Positions 22,553 through 35,439 are shown, counted from the first letter of the stretch. The stretch: DNA of 64,000 bases from Pycnopodia helianthoides (GCA_032158295.1 CM063246.1:14853168-14917167); one strand, 5' to 3'. Translations and numbers: made by a program. The notes: generated by a model not told the origin, from the letters alone.

Positions 22553-23352
22553 CACACATCAGTGTATTGGTAAAAGACAATATATACAATTCGTCGGGAT
22601 TTGTTTCATTGCAAGGTAGTCAATAATGAATGTTTATCATTCATCTTGTCATTCTAGAGCAGATGTCTGACCACTAGACTAGAGATTGCCCAGTACCAAT
22701 AAGCGCTGCCTTGGCTTTGGTAGGAACGGTGTTTATGCACTGTGACCAGCAAAGCAGCTGTATATGATTAGAGATCATTCATAATGCTTTATCTGCTCCT
22801 TTATCAACAATGTTTTGTACTTTTGACTTGAGAGCATGAAGAACCCACTTGCAATTGGTGCTTTTATGCAGGAGAGTAATGGAATACACACAAACAAATT
22901 AAGAGAATAAGAACAAAAAATGAAGAAGAAGAAGACAGTTTCCTTCAGATGAACACTTTCTTTAATGTACATAATAGAAGGAGAGATTGCTACTTAACAA
23001 TAAGCCGATATGTGGAGATGTTTGTCAATGTAAGGAGGAGATAGACTTCCTCTGTGTCAAGCAAACAGGAAAACGATCAACTTAACACAAAGCATCTTAA
23101 AGGAGCTGTGCAACGTACATTACTGTGAGGTGAGACGTCTTGACAATGAGTCTAGAATTCCTAGGTCTTGTGTGAGGTGTGAAGCAGTGAAATGATTGCA
23201 TACATCCATAGTTTAACAGAACAAACAAAAAAAGACAAAAAAAGAAACACATTGTGCAAACGTTGGCTGATCTCCTTGCGTCGTTTTTGTAAGAATACAG
23301 ATAAATGAACTGAATTTTATTATTTTACTTGATTATTCCACAATTGAAAATG

Positions 23353-23467
23353 ATCGGGTTGGCTTAGTGGTACTTTGCCCTGCATTTCACCGATTTGGAC
23401 CTAGTTTCAAATCCTGCCTTGGATTGCAGCCTTGTATGTGAATTGGGTTTTCAGTTCCTAACTGATA
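23353..23467 (+). mobile_element. tRNA-derived SINE (family 1, degenerate)
   Basis: TCGGGTTGGCTTAGTGGTAC followed by AGTTTCAAATCCTGC and AATTGGGTTTTCAGTTCC, a diverged relative of the copy at 24.7 kb. Confidence 0.6.
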
Positions 23468-23872
23468 ATAATAAGAATGATAATAACTAGTTTTTATATT
23501 GCGCTTTATCTACGGTTGTCTCGAAGCACTTTTTATTATATATTTTCAAAGACAGTTTTGCAGTTTTTGAATTATGAGACCGATTTATGTAGCACCTTGT
23601 AAGGGCTGACAAGGTGCTGCAGCGCATTCAGCAGCCACTGCCAGAAACACTGGGGTAAACCCCTTCTCTTAGCGATAAGTGTATCTGGGTTCTTTTACAT
23701 TCATTACACAATGCACAGGACCACTGGCTTTACGTCCCATCCAAAGGACAAATCAATAATGGTTAAGTGCCTTGCTTAAGTACACCAGTGTCAAGACCGG
23801 GACTCGAACCCACACTCTGCTGATAAGGAACATCAGAGCTTGAGTCCAGTGCGCTTAACCACTGGGCCACAA
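23468..23872 (-). mobile_element. tRNA-derived SINE (family 2)
   Basis: On the minus strand, TGGCCCAGTGGTTAAG, GGGTTCGAGTCCCGGTCTTG, then the conserved body (GGACGTAAAGCC, AAGAACCCAG). The end runs into TATAAAAACTAG and ATT repeats. Confidence 0.75.
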
Positions 23873-23879
23873 TATGCCA

Positions 23880-24690
23880 TTTACATGGGTAATCCAATCC
23901 CTCCACAACACATCATTGCATGGGAAAATAGAGACCCAACGCAAAATAATAATAAAAGTTGAGTGCATTTCTCCATAACTGGGAATTTACGAGTCAAATT
24001 ATCTTTCCATTTTCCTTCCGATTAATTTATAAGCCAGCCCTTTTGCACAATGATTAAAAATGAGGTATGACCCCTATATCATTTGTACTCTCTGAACGCC
24101 TCAATCAATCTCTTTGACAAGAACATATCACACCGTGATTAGCAAATTCTCTACATCGCGGGCTTTCATATCGAACCATCCATTCTATTCACAATCAAAA
24201 TGAGCCTACAATGAACTTGTTTTCCAGAGAGAATTGCCTTTGTTAACCATTGCTTTTCAATCTGTCTTCCCTTTAAACATTACATAAGCGTGAAAGTGTC
24301 ATACTGCAATATGGGTGCGACAATTAGCAGCAATCCTGCAACGGTAACGGAACACTCTCTGTCGGGCGTTACAATATCTTTCCTCCCTTAATGACACTTT
24401 TATGTTAAAGCAAAGATCCGCAGTTCTGGTTTGGAGTTTTCCCTTTCGTTCTAATTCATTAGTTTCGAAAAATGTTGCAAACACAGAAAAAAACCTGCTG
24501 GATTGGCGTTCAAAGTGGATGCAGATGTTTTTTTGAGGAAACATTAGTTGCAGTCATCAGTTTCTGAAAGATAAGAGGAACTCAAGTGGAAATAACCTCA
24601 AGGTGATTGGCACTTAAATGCTGAGACATATTTGTTTACTGAAGACTCTGCGCAGACAAGTGACATGTCTACCAGGGCCCCCATTCCATT
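23880..24690. other. No gene recognised
   Basis: No domain-bearing ORF. The minus-strand ORF at 24299-24544 has no recognised motif. Confidence 0.35.
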
Positions 24691-24698
24691 GAGCTGGG

Positions 24699-24915
24699 TG
24701 GTCGGGTTGGCGTAGTGGTATCTTTCCTCGCCTTCCGGTTCGAATCCCACCAGGGGCACTATGTGGATTGGTTTTTCAGTCCATACCTGATTGCAGGGGG
24801 TTTTCCCTGGAACAATTCTCTGGGGTTTTCTTCCCACATCTAAAACTAGTATAGCGATTATGTTCGCTTTTCTGAGAGTCTTAGGCTTCACAACCAGAAT
24901 TAATAAATAATATCA
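24699..24915 (+). mobile_element. tRNA-derived SINE (family 1)
   Basis: GTCGGGTTGGCGTAGTGGTA (A-box) and CCGGTTCGAATCCCACC (B-box) are followed by ACTATGTGGATTGG, GGGGTTTTC and CTGAGAGTCTTAGGCTTCAC. The same order is present on the minus strand at 45904-46132 and 49432-49660. Confidence 0.8.
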
Positions 24916-24919
24916 ATAA

Positions 24920-25096
24920 ATGAGAGCTGCTTAAGCACAAAAAGTAACTAAGCACAAAACAATTTCTTACCAGAACATGGTTACCAGCCCAAATACCATG
25001 TCACAAGAGCTTTTGCGACTGGTTTCCTGTTATAGTTTTGCTTAGCAAAAACTATTAAGCACTATTGTCTCTGTTTCAGCTCTATGAAATTGGGCA
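24920..25096. mobile_element. Foldback MITE with AGAGCTGCTTAAGC ends
   Basis: The left AGAGCTGCTTAAGCAC and right CAGCTCTATGAAATTGGGC form inverted ends, with inner blocks TTACCAGAACATGGTTACCA and ATACCATGT. Related copies are at 30584 and 36467. Confidence 0.6.
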
Positions 25097-25099
25097 CAG

Positions 25100-27660
25100 G
25101 TTTTTTATGTAGTTATGTTTTAGACATTGAACTAAAGGAAAAAAGTGGTATTTTGTGGATTTTCTTTATTTTTGACAATGTTTTCACGAAGAGATAGACA
25201 CATAAACAATTATGTTTCCTAAGATTTTGAGTTTTGTTTACTTTTTGCCTCAGAACATGATTGTTAAACATCCTCGGTTGCTTTTTAAAACAATGCATTT
25301 TCCCTTCCAGGAAAGTCCAATATCAGTTTTAGAAACGCACAAAGTAATTAGTCCGACACAAAGTAATTAAAATGCGCAACCTGAAATTAAAACTGGATTT
25401 ATGTCCCTGACCCTTTAGTATTATGAAACATGTCATTATGATAATAATACTGTGCAAAATTTATAGCTAAAAAAAACCCAGAGCTACAAACCAACTCGTT
25501 GTTTCAACTAAACTTTCCCTCCACCTTCACTCGCCCCCATCCTGTATCAATTTCCTCAGTCTATATTTCACCTATTGTGAACAAAAACAAGCTGTTCTTG
25601 AAATCTCCTAATATCCCTCCCAAAAATCTGACAATGAATGCCTCCTGAATCAGCTCTTAATGTAGTATGACCAGACTGAATCATAGCTTATTCTTAGACT
25701 TCCGACATGTGGTAACCATAACAAATATACATGTATACTGAGGAGGGGGTAGTGTGACAACTTGTTGGGACTTGAGGTTATCTCCGCAACCCACACAATG
25801 TTCTGTTTTTCCTCACTTTAAGGTCATCATTCTATGACAGAAAGACTACATTTGATGTCTTTTTTTTGGGGGGGGGGTTTGTTCTCTTATCCTTTATTTT
25901 TCTGATTTGCTTTTCCAAAGTGTCAGAACTTGCCTAAAGAGGGAGGGGCTAGTCGGGAGGGGGGGTGCAACATTTGTACAGCTGTTATACTTTTTATAAA
26001 AGATATTATGAACTTGTGTGTTATGACCCACACTGTCAAAAACACAGGCACCAATCTATCACAGACTGTTGAATCTTTGAGATGTCTAGAAGTTGTTTAC
26101 ACTATATGGAAAGTGATGATCAAGGAGTAATGATGAAGGAGGCGGGAGGCAGAAAGTTAAAAAGTGAAGATAGTACTAATCAATGGAGAAGAAAGAGAAC
26201 CTTTCAGAAATTAGTACTAGTAGTTTTTATTTTTGAACTTCAGCGAAGTTTGCACACATCTTTATCAGTTTCATTGGCTGATATGCTATCCTGTCCGTTA
26301 GTGTGACATAATTCCACTGTAACCCACGCCCACTTCACACAAACTGGCTCCACTGATTTCCAGAAGCCCTTAGCAGTTGCATTGAACGAGTTTTCCTTAA
26401 AACTTATGCAAGAAAAGTTCAATAATTGGACTCGGCTTTTCAAAGACTTGATGTCTTCTCAGATTTGTAAGTTTCTGTCATAAGAAATGCTTTTGGATAA
26501 TGAAATGGGTGATTTCGGATAAAATTCTGAGCAATTGTATGCTAGCTTTCGAAGAGGAAGTAGTGAAGACTTTGAAGCAGATACCCCTGAGTGTGACGCA
26601 ATGAATTAACAACAGGTTCAATAAGAAGTATTCTAAACACAATAGAACTTTGGTATCTTTTTAAATTCAAGCTCTCCATGGACAACTGAGCGACCAGCCA
26701 CCTGACCACACCATACTAAACCAATCACAAGTCCTTGCAGATATAGACTCGATAATAACCATGTCTCCAAACACATTTCTAGTGAAGCTTTACACATGGG
26801 CATAATGGTTGAGGGTCATTTTGTCATTAGTGTGATACAACATCCCATTGGATTGCTTTCCAATGAGCGTTTTAATTACTTTTGGCTTCTACATGCAATG
26901 TGCTCTAAAAATGAGTCGCTGTGCATATGGTGGGGTTGATGACACCTTTTAATTATCAAATAGGAATTTCTTTTTCATAATGTTAAAAACAAAGTGTATG
27001 ATTTGTACTGGGGAGAAAAAAAATTAGCTTTAATTCAGTAGTAAAATTTCAAAGAAGAAATAGTAAGGAGTCTCTGAAACAGCAGTTTAAAAAAGGTTTT
27101 AAAAGCGATTTTCTCCAAACACTGAAGTATGGCTGTGGTGGTGCAGATCCGTCACTTCATGAAAACGATGACAAATTGTGTGTAATTTCACCCCCGAAAT
27201 CACTCATTTCATCGTGCAACAGCATTTCTTGTGCTAGAAACTGATCATTCTGAGAGAACCTCGAGACTGTGCCAAACATATCCGAAAGTCTTGTCCAAAA
27301 ATTGTTGTTTTCATACAAAAGTCTTCAAAGAAAACTGGCTCAACGCATTTCCTTTGGGGTTCTGGCAACCCGCTGGAGCATGGAGCTACAATGGAATAAT
27401 ATCACGCTAAGTCTTATAGGAGCAGTAACGGCAGCTACCGTATAAATTATCACCAGTGTGTGACACTCTGGCGGGGACTGCTTGATGACAGTTCATTACA
27501 GTCACTGACCCGCATCTGCATTCATAATGTATTCACGTTAATTAGGACCATTATGAACTACAAATGAGTTATAACACCTTACTGCAAGGTCGTATTGCGG
27601 CGACTGTATCCCATCAATGACTTAAATCCAGTAAGCTTATAAGTTGGGCTAATGATGATA
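25100..27660. other. No gene recognised
   Basis: Poly-G near 25868 and purine-rich segments. The interval at 27340-27640 is less AT-rich and looks single-copy, but no ORF or splice-bounded exon could be supported. Confidence 0.35.
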
Positions 27661-27679
27661 ATAATGAGACTAATAATGG

Positions 27680-27855
27680 ACCTTGCGCATATGGTGTCAT
27701 TTGAGTAGGGGGCCCTTCCCTAGAGGTCAAAAGAAGGTTACTCATTGGCCCATCCTGTGCGCCGCGCATACATAGATATGCGTTTTCCATTGTTGCATCA
27801 TCGTTTTACCTCTAAGATGGCGGCGGGATGACCTCAATGCATATGGCCTATAACA
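27680..27855. mobile_element. Possible foldback element with GACCT...CATATG ends
   Basis: GACCTTGCGCATATGGTGTC on the left and ATGACCTCAATGCATATGGCC on the right are imperfect inverted repeats. AAGATGGCGGCGGG lies inside. Confidence 0.35.
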
Positions 27856-28647
27856 ATAATAATAAGTTCTAATCAAGCGCTTTTTCATACAGACCACAGC
27901 GCTGTGACAAGCATCAACCCTCATCAGATAGATAGACACATTCCAGAAAAAAAGAATGATCTAACATCAAAAAATAAGGAAACTACAAAGTTGAAAGTAA
28001 GTGTGTCCCTAAGTGCTTCATAATGATTGATGATGATCTTACTGTGAAATTCATCTTGCTTTTACAACATCACTAAAAAAAAATCACCGATATTTCCACA
28101 GGTTCCCTTTATATTTATTAACCTTTTATTTCTATATGTTTGCAAGGCATTGTGGTACCATATCATGTTTAAGAATGCTATTAATGCCTTATTGGAGATT
28201 AGGTTTAAGCTGTTATCAGAATCGGGACACAAAATAACTGAAGAGCAACAACTTTCCAAGTTTCTTGCAAGATGAGGAAAATTGCCAGGAAACTGAAATG
28301 AGGAAATATCAGGTAAAGATTAAGAGTATAATTTAAATGTGTCAGTAATTGCTGCAAACAAATTTGAGTAAAATGTTTTTATAACTACTTTCACTACCAG
28401 AGCCGTTTCGGGGAGGAAATTCAATGAACTGTAGTTTCTGTTATGATTTGTCTCACGATTAAACAATATAGATCAAAAAATAACTTGGTATAAAGGAGAA
28501 CTTCGTACTGTCGTAAATAAGGGAGATTCTTTGCATTTGTTGCAGATTTGACTCAAAATTGTGTTTTTTTTAGATTTACAAGTATGACATTGGAATCTAG
28601 GTCTCATTTCCAGCATTTGTTTTTCTCAACATTAGAATTTAGAACTG

Positions 28648-29029
28648 TTAAAGGCAGCTGATACGTTTGCCTTTGTAGTTGCTCAAAAAATACATTACCA
28701 TAAAAACTTATGTGGTAAGAATCACCTCAGAGCTGCTGATAGCATGAAACATTGTGAGAAACGAATCCCTCTGAAGTAATGTAGTTTTTGAGAAAGAGGT
28801 AATATCTCACTAAAATATTCGAATCTGAGAAAGGCTTCAGGCATGAAGCCTTTCTCAGGCATTTGAAAGCACACATGCAACAAGAATGTTTTTTCTTTCA
28901 TTATTTCTTGCGACTTCAATGACCAATTGAGCCCACATTTTCACAGGTTTGTTATTTTGTGCATATGTTGGGATACACAAATGAGGATACTAGTCTTTGA
29001 CAATCACCAAAAGTATGTCCCGCCTTTAA
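28648..29029. mobile_element. TTAA-type palindromic MITE-like element (copy 4)
   Basis: Starts TTAAAGGCAGC and ends CCGCCTTTAA. The centre is a hairpin: CTGAGAAAGGCTTC, a four-base loop, then GAAGCCTTTCTCAG. It shares its last TTAA with the next element. Confidence 0.75.
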
Positions 29030-29408
29030 AGACACCGGACACCTTTGGTAATTGTCAAAGACCAGTCTTCTCACTTGGTGTATCCCATCATATGCACAAA
29101 ATAACAAACCTGTTAAATTTGAACTCAATTGGTCATTGAAGTTGCGAGATAATAATGGAAGAAAAAACACCCTTGTCACACAAAGTTGTGTGCTTTCAGA
29201 CTTGATTTCGAGACCTCACGCGTGAGGTCTCAAAATCAATTCAAATATTTTACTGGGAAATTAGTTCTTTCTCAAAAACTACGTTACTTCAGAGGGAGCC
29301 GTTTCTCACAATGTTTTATACTATCAACAGCTCTCCTGCTCGTACCAAGTAAGTTTTTTTGCTAAAAAATTGTTTTGAGTAATTACCAATAGTGTCCAGT
29401 GCCTTTAA
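29026..29408. mobile_element. TTAA-type palindromic MITE-like element (copy 5)
   Basis: The ends read TTAAAGACACCGGACACCTT and the complement of TAGTGTCCAGTGCCTTTAA. The middle is a perfect 22-bp palindrome, GAGACCTCACG/CGTGAGGTCTC. The two overlapping ORFs are by-products. Confidence 0.8.
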
Positions 29409-29409
29409 A

Positions 29410-30580
29410 GAAAGCACCAAACAGAGCGAAATATAATGGATGAGCGGAGAGAACACAAGCCAGGGGAGAAAAACAATAAAAAGATTGAAAACAGAGATTT
29501 CAGACTCTAGCAGCAGTCGCTTTCAGTTACTCATTTTCACTCAAGGTTAATGCAGAACAAATGTATGCGAAAAGAACACACAAATACCACAGTGAGATTT
29601 ACACAGTAAAAGGATATCTGTCCCATAATGTAAGCAAGTGGTGGGCTGAGAGGAAATGAGCAAAAGCGAGAGGACGGGTGTGTGTTATCTCGTCAAGGAA
29701 CGTGAGATTTCAGAAAAAAGGCAGATGGGTAAGGGGAGCCAATAACAATAACAGCAAGATGTTCAAGACACTCGTAAGATGATAGTTACTTGGGAAATCA
29801 AATATGAGAGGCGAAGGAAGAAGAAGAAGACGAGTCCAGGAATCATCGCTGCGCTTGATATGAAAAGATGCAGGGGTCTATTTTCTGTGCCTGTGCCAAC
29901 CTACAATGCTACAACCACACTATTAAAAGAAAGACCCTAATAAAACACAACGTACTATCTGTCAATCTATCTATCTACCAACTTCCAAAAGTCACATGAC
30001 TGATTTGTACTCAGTACCCCACCCCCCCCCCCCCGAAAAAAAGCTCTCAGTTTAACAAAATCAAGTAATTTTTTCTGATAATAATACCAATCCCACACTA
30101 TGTCTTTAATATTGTGGATATCTTTTTGCAACATATTCAGCAAGGCTGATTCCCGGAGTGAGATAGCTAACCGATTAGCAAATGGACAAATACAATATAC
30201 ATCATGTAGATGAAGGTTATTGTACAAAAAGATTGTTAAATTTGCACCAGGGATGGAGAATAAAGTAAAGGTTAATGTACTTTTACACCAACTGACCAGT
30301 GTGCACTATTCAGTTCATTCAATAGATAATAAATGACGCATTGGGGATGTAGCCTTGAGTTCGTCATGAACCCAGTTCACGATCAATACCGCACTGGATT
30401 TGGTAAATTATACAATAACCAAACTCAAATTATGGATTTCTGAAAAGCGAATTGATTCAACCTAACTTTATATTGAATAAGTCCAAAAATTTGCACCTGA
30501 AATCACCAGAAATTGAATGGCATGCGATAACATTTTCAATTGAGCTGTTTTGCTAAGGTTTTCATGTTAGTCATGTTACA
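29410..30580. other. No gene recognised
   Basis: Purine-rich DNA at 29440-29860 and a C-run joined to an A-run at 30022-30043. Confidence 0.4.
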
Positions 30581-30583
30581 GAC

Positions 30584-30757
30584 CTGGGCCCAATTTCGTA
30601 GAACTGGTTATGCAAGTAAAGTAGCTAAGCACAACAAAGTTATGCTTACCAGAATAAAGGCACCAGCTAAAATACCATGTTACATGTACAATCGGTGACT
30701 GATATCCTAAATTTGGAAGCAACATTTTCTGCTTAGGCATCTCTGAAGTTGGGCCCA
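30584..30757. mobile_element. Foldback MITE, GGGCCCAATTTC family
   Basis: Begins CTGGGCCCAATTTCGTAGAA and ends TCTGAAGTTGGGCCCA. Inner blocks CTTACCAGAATAAAGGCACC and ATACCATGTTACATGTAC match related copies. Confidence 0.65.
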
Positions 30758-30769
30758 CGCGTTTTAAAC

Positions 30770-31530
30770 CTTTTCTGTAGAGACAGGGCAGTATAGCATG
30801 ACCTAGCCTTAGTATGGGTCAGGTACTGAGTTGACAACAATTTTACATTTTCTCATCTTGACGTCAAAGGTGTTGGCCAAGGTGTAGAAACAGAGTGTTG
30901 AAATTGGCTGTAAATTCTTTTTTTAAAAGAGAGCGTCAAAGTATCTCGTTTTATGATCCTTTTACATGTAAATGTCAGACACAGCAGGGAGTTCAAAGTG
31001 AAAAACAAGGCAAGGCAGCCAAAAGGCAACCAGACCCCTCGGGCTAACACGAAGTTGACGTCACACCGACCGCTAACACTACAGCAAAACAAAAGATGTT
31101 GTTTCATTTTTTCCCCTATTTTTTCCCAGGCATCTCGATTGAAGAGATTATGTAAAAAAAAAAGTCAGGGAAATCCACCACACACCGGCACTATGGGATG
31201 ATTACAGAGAAAGCCAATATTCTTGAAAAGGTTAATCTTGAATCAAGGAATTACCATCTCTGTTTCAAATGCCTTTCCAGCCAAAACAACCTGTAGTGTA
31301 ACTACTCAAATTTGACTGTAGAACAGTTTTTTCTTCTTCTTTTCAACAGAATGGCAAACCAAACATAAAAGATGGGAATAAGTTATGTCTTTTCGAGATT
31401 GTTTTTTCCCCAATTCATGTTCTTTGCAAATTATGGAATCTTTAAATGTGACAGCCACATCAAGGTGAGGGCTTCACTTAACTGATTTGGACTGTCGACC
31501 CAAAACAACTGACACCGGGGGCACGTTGCC
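30770..31530. other. No gene recognised
   Basis: No ORF with recognisable motifs. Confidence 0.35.
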
Positions 31531-31619
31531 ACTCACTCCTGGGGCTGAAACAGGGCTACCCCCTTCAAAGTCCGTAAGGATTTAGGCATGGGTATCATCC
31601 ACTAGGAGCCTGGCTGGTA

Positions 31620-31772
31620 GAGCAGAATGCACCACCTTCCCAACTTTCACAAAGAAACTATGGTTAAGTGCCTCTCTCAAGGGCACAGGTGTCATGACCG
31701 GGATTGGAACCCACACTATGCTGCTGACAACACCAGAGCTTGGGTCCGGTGAACTAGACCGCTCCGCCACAA
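31620..31772 (-). mobile_element. tRNA-derived SINE (family 2, head portion)
   Basis: The minus strand reads GTGGCGGAGCGGTCTAGTTC, then CATAGTGTGGGTTCCAATCC and CGGTCATGACACCTGTG. The body is truncated or replaced towards lower coordinates. Confidence 0.6.
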
Positions 31773-31789
31773 CACAATAGTCAAAGAAT

Positions 31790-32470
31790 TGTGAATGCTA
31801 AAGTTGTGGTTTTGAATCCAACCCAAAGTAGCCTTTGGAGTTATTCCGTACGACTTGGAAAGCCATACAGTATCTATCACAACATTGTAAAGGTAAAAAC
31901 CAGATTTTTTTTTAAATTCTCCCGAATGAAATTATCACATACATAAAAACAGTGAGAACTTGTTACTGTGAGAAAACTCATAGCAAAACTTCCTCAAGAT
32001 TTACAAGTACCGAGCCACTTTTTAACTCATTGAAAAGGCAGATACAATGATTCAACAGTTTCTCCAATCATGCGAGATCAAAATTTGAGTAAGCTACAGA
32101 AAAGATAACATATTGACATGATTTGAGATCATGTGCATCATTCAAGATAAATGTACATTCCTCCAGCCCTTACTTAAACCTCAGAATCATCAGCAGTCCA
32201 GTATTCTCCTGAAGATGAGCACAGTGTACTCTTCCAAACGTCGAGACCACACCAGTTCTATTCAGAGCCAACACCTCACCCAAAAGAGTTTCATACATGG
32301 TTGTACCCCTAAGTTTACTACCATAGGTTTTTCTTGTGATTTAAGAAGCTGGTTCCAGCATCAGTTATGAATAATGGCACAGTAAATGTATATGACAAAT
32401 CTTGATATAGACCATTACAAAAAAATATTTAAAAAAAACAAAATGGTTTTAGTTGAAGTTTAATTCATTT
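31790..32470. other. No gene recognised; contains a dispersed foldback motif
   Basis: CTGAAGATGAGCACAGTGTA and AAACGTCGAGACCACACCAG at 32205-32260 match the arm of the foldback element at 5757-6123. Confidence 0.4.
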
Positions 32471-32475
32471 GCCAA

Positions 32476-32619
32476 TGGGGGACTTTTTAGGACACTAGGT
32501 GGCAGCAGACTTACCAGGTAACTCCATTGTTCTTGGAAATATGCTCATTTTTAGATCTACATAAACAAAGAAAGTTTAGCTGGTATGTCTGCTGCCACCA
32601 GACACTCCAAAATGTCCCA
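32476..32619. mobile_element. Foldback MITE with GTGGCAGCAGAC arms
   Basis: GGGGGACTTTTTAGGACACT with GGTGGCAGCAGACTTACCAG pairs with TGGTATGTCTGCTGCCACCA and ACACTCCAAAATGTCCC. Confidence 0.65.
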
Positions 32620-32702
32620 TTTCAGACATGTACAAACATAATAACAAAAGACAATTTAAAAAAATGATATTGTTTTTGTTTTACTCATGTACCTATGTGT
32701 GT

Positions 32703-32856
32703 AGCACTGTATACTCATTACTTTCCTCGAGTCCTGTGAAAAAAATTCACAGGCATAGTACTCGGGTGGGATTCAAACCCAAGACCTTTGCCATTCTAGA
32801 GCAGATGTCTTACCACTAGACTAATGAGCTTGCCCGGTAGCTAGAGGCAGTTTGAA
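32703..32856 (-). mobile_element. tRNA-derived SINE (family 3)
   Basis: The minus strand reads TTAGTCTAGTGGTAAGAC (A-box), CTTGGGTTTGAATCCCACC (B-box), then GTACTATGCCTGTGAATT. Confidence 0.7.
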
Positions 32857-33364
32857 TACAATATTTTATCTGCAGGTACTCCAACAATTTAAATAGATGT
32901 TCAATTTGCATCCGGAATAAAGAATAGTAATTGTGTTTTGAAAAATGCCCCAGGTATTCACAGATTAAACTCTACATATTTATTGAAAATACCAGATCAG
33001 AGCAATAACCTTGGACTTTGGACTAAGAAGGAGCCACTCGTATAAAGACTGTAAGCAGATGTTCTCTGCTTACTGAGTAGCTCTGAGCACAGTGTCTATT
33101 TCATAACCAGTCCAATGCCAAGCGAAAAGCATACTGACTTGGCTGGCAGTTGTATAATTACAAAGCATGCATGGTGAGACAACAATGTATTATCTATTGT
33201 GTAAAAATCTGTGTAAGAATCTTATCAATAATTTACAAAATGTACCTTTACCTTGGCACATTTTTCTGCTAAAATAAGCAGAAATAATTTGGTTACTGGT
33301 CAACAGTTTTAAGAAATTGGGCCATGTACTGACAATGCAGTTTATATGGAGAGAATTTCCTAGG

Positions 33365-33560
33365 AAGATGTCAGGCCTCGAATTACACGGTGGCCACAAA
33401 GGCCATGGCCTCTGTTGCCCTGGTCTTGGCCTTGGTGCCCCTTCAAGAACTTCCAACAGACTTTAGATTTTCCAGTGGGAGTTCCCCCTTTGCAAAATGA
33501 AAAATGGCCTTGCCCTCTCAAAGATGAAGGTGCAGGCCTGAGGCGCATCATTTTTCCTTG
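33365..33560 (+). repeat. GCC-rich dispersed repeat
   Basis: Contains CATGGCCTCTGTTGCCCTGG and CTTGGCCTTGGTGCCCCTTC. The same sequence in reverse lies at 62380-62510. The 28-bp minisatellite at 40.9 kb looks like an expansion of this segment. Confidence 0.6.
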
Positions 33561-33619
33561 TGGGCAGACATACTTAGGTTTTAATGACGCATGTTTTTAC
33601 AGATGATGAGGAATCGTGA

Positions 33620-34590
33620 AGCTAATCCTGTAAACAGAGATTAATAAGCATCTAATGGCATGGTAAGCTTTGTAAATAGAGTTGGCTCTCGTACACTTCT
33701 CGTCAAACAGTAAAATCAAACACAAGTTTCATAAAAAACCTTAACTGTACCAATTTCCTTGCTCCATGATTGCACCAAACAAACAACGTTTCAAGGGAAA
33801 AACCTTGACAGCACAGAAAAGAAAAAAACCTCAATGTATAACAGACTTTAAAGTACTGCAAATTTAGTGTCTCTTCAAATTGCTAAAAGACACAAAAACG
33901 GAGTTAAGAGCATTAATAATGGGTATCACTCTGATTTTTATGGTAGGACATCAATCACAGTTTCTCTTTGTATTGAGTTCCCATGAAGACAAGAAAATAC
34001 TCCTAGGTGATTACGACAAAAAATGAAAACATTCTTAACAATTGCGGGTTACTACGGGAACGCGGTGAATCATGTTCGGACAAATCCCGTCAGTGATTCC
34101 TTTTTATCGCTGAAATATTCTGGACTTCCTGAATGTATTGTTGGAGATGAATGTCAGACAGATCGTGATAAATTAACGCCTCGCAACGTAACAAATCTTG
34201 TCTCTGACACAAACGGTGGAATAATGTCGAATCCATGGAGCCTTCGGTAAATCAACAGATAAAAACATGATCATTATGCAGTCCATAAAAAAACCTTACA
34301 AATGGATATCATCAGCATATGGTTTTGAAGTGATTTCAACAACATGTGGGCATCTATCTAATAAGGGTTTGATAGCTAGAGAACATTGCACATACACTAC
34401 ACAGCTGAATTCTGTCAACCAATATGGGAATAAAAGGCGTGCTTTAATTGTTGCAACGACAAACAGACAAACAGATTGCTAAAAATGAGAGTAGATAATA
34501 CATTTGAATTTATACAATTCTGGTGCAGCAGTTGCTAATAATTTTATCTATGTTTTGCCCTACACTGATGTTTGATAAAGCACTGTATGT
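33620..34590. other. No gene called; ORF 34023-34250 noted
   Basis: A 75-codon ATG-started ORF (34023-34250, plus strand) is CpG-richer than its flanks and ends close to TTCG|GTAAAT, a possible donor. No family is recognisable and there is no strong acceptor, so it is left as unassigned. Confidence 0.2.
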
Positions 34591-34591
34591 A

Positions 34592-34847
34592 CCAAAGATG
34601 TATAGCGCCGTAGGGCGCAAGATGGACAACTGGAGCTCTATCTATTGTTAGAACGTGAAGTACGGTATGGGCGCCATTTTAGCAAGCAAATGTTTTGGTT
34701 TATCATTGACAGCGATGGTCATCGTCTGCACTGTCTATTGTTGCATCAAAAGAGCTGCTTACTAAAATGGCCTCCAGAGCACATGGTACTTCACATTTCA
34801 GCCGGAGTCACCCATCTTGCCCCTGCAGCGCTATCTGATCTTTGATG
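34592..34847. mobile_element. Nested foldback elements
   Basis: Outer arms: CAAAGATGTATAGCGCCGTA with GGCGCAAGATGG, against CATCTTGCCCCTGCAGCGCT with ATCTGATCTTTG. Inside lies the GTGAAGTAC MITE (34655-34794) with its own inverted ends, also present at 19337. Confidence 0.6.
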
Positions 34848-34856
34848 TAGACTCGA

Positions 34857-34950
34857 TGCTTTCTGAGTCCTAAGAAGGAATATCAACAGGTACCTCGGCT
34901 GGGATTCGAACCCATAGCATTCATATTCGGAATAGAACCAGTGGTGTGAC
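34857..34950 (-). mobile_element. tRNA-like SINE fragment
   Basis: The minus strand has CACACCACTGGTTCTATTCC and ATGGGTTCGAATCCCAGCC (B-box) before a short tail. Confidence 0.4.
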
Positions 34951-35068
34951 AGCTTGACATTTCGATCAGTATGCTCTGATTGTCTTCAAAAGATAAAACA
35001 AGAAGAAAAACCTAACACGTGTTGTTTAATAGAGAAAGCAATGAGAGTGAAGTCATTAGCCATTACCC

Positions 35069-35439
35069 TTAAAGACACTGGACACCTTTGGTAATTGTCA
35101 AAGACCAGTCTTCTCACTTGGTGTATCTCAACATGCACAAAATAACAAACCTGTGGAAATTTGAACTCAATTGGTTGTTGAAGTTGCGAGTTAATAATGG
35201 ATGAAAAAACACCCTTGTCACACGAATTTGTGTGCTTTCAGATGCTTGATTTTGATGAGGTTTTAAAATCAATTCAAATATTTTACTGAGAAATTACTTT
35301 TCTCAAAAACTACGTTACTTCAGATGGAGCCATTTCTCACAATGTTTTATACTATCAACAGCTCTCCATTGCTCGTTACCAAGTAAGTTTTTATGCTAAC
35401 AATTATTTTGAGTAATTACCAATTGTCCAGTGCCTTTAA
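35069..35439. mobile_element. TTAA-flanked palindromic MITE-like element (copy 6)
   Basis: Closest to copy 5. TTAA at both ends, AGACACTGGACACCTTTGGT on the left and TTGTCCAGTGCC on the right. Confidence 0.8.
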
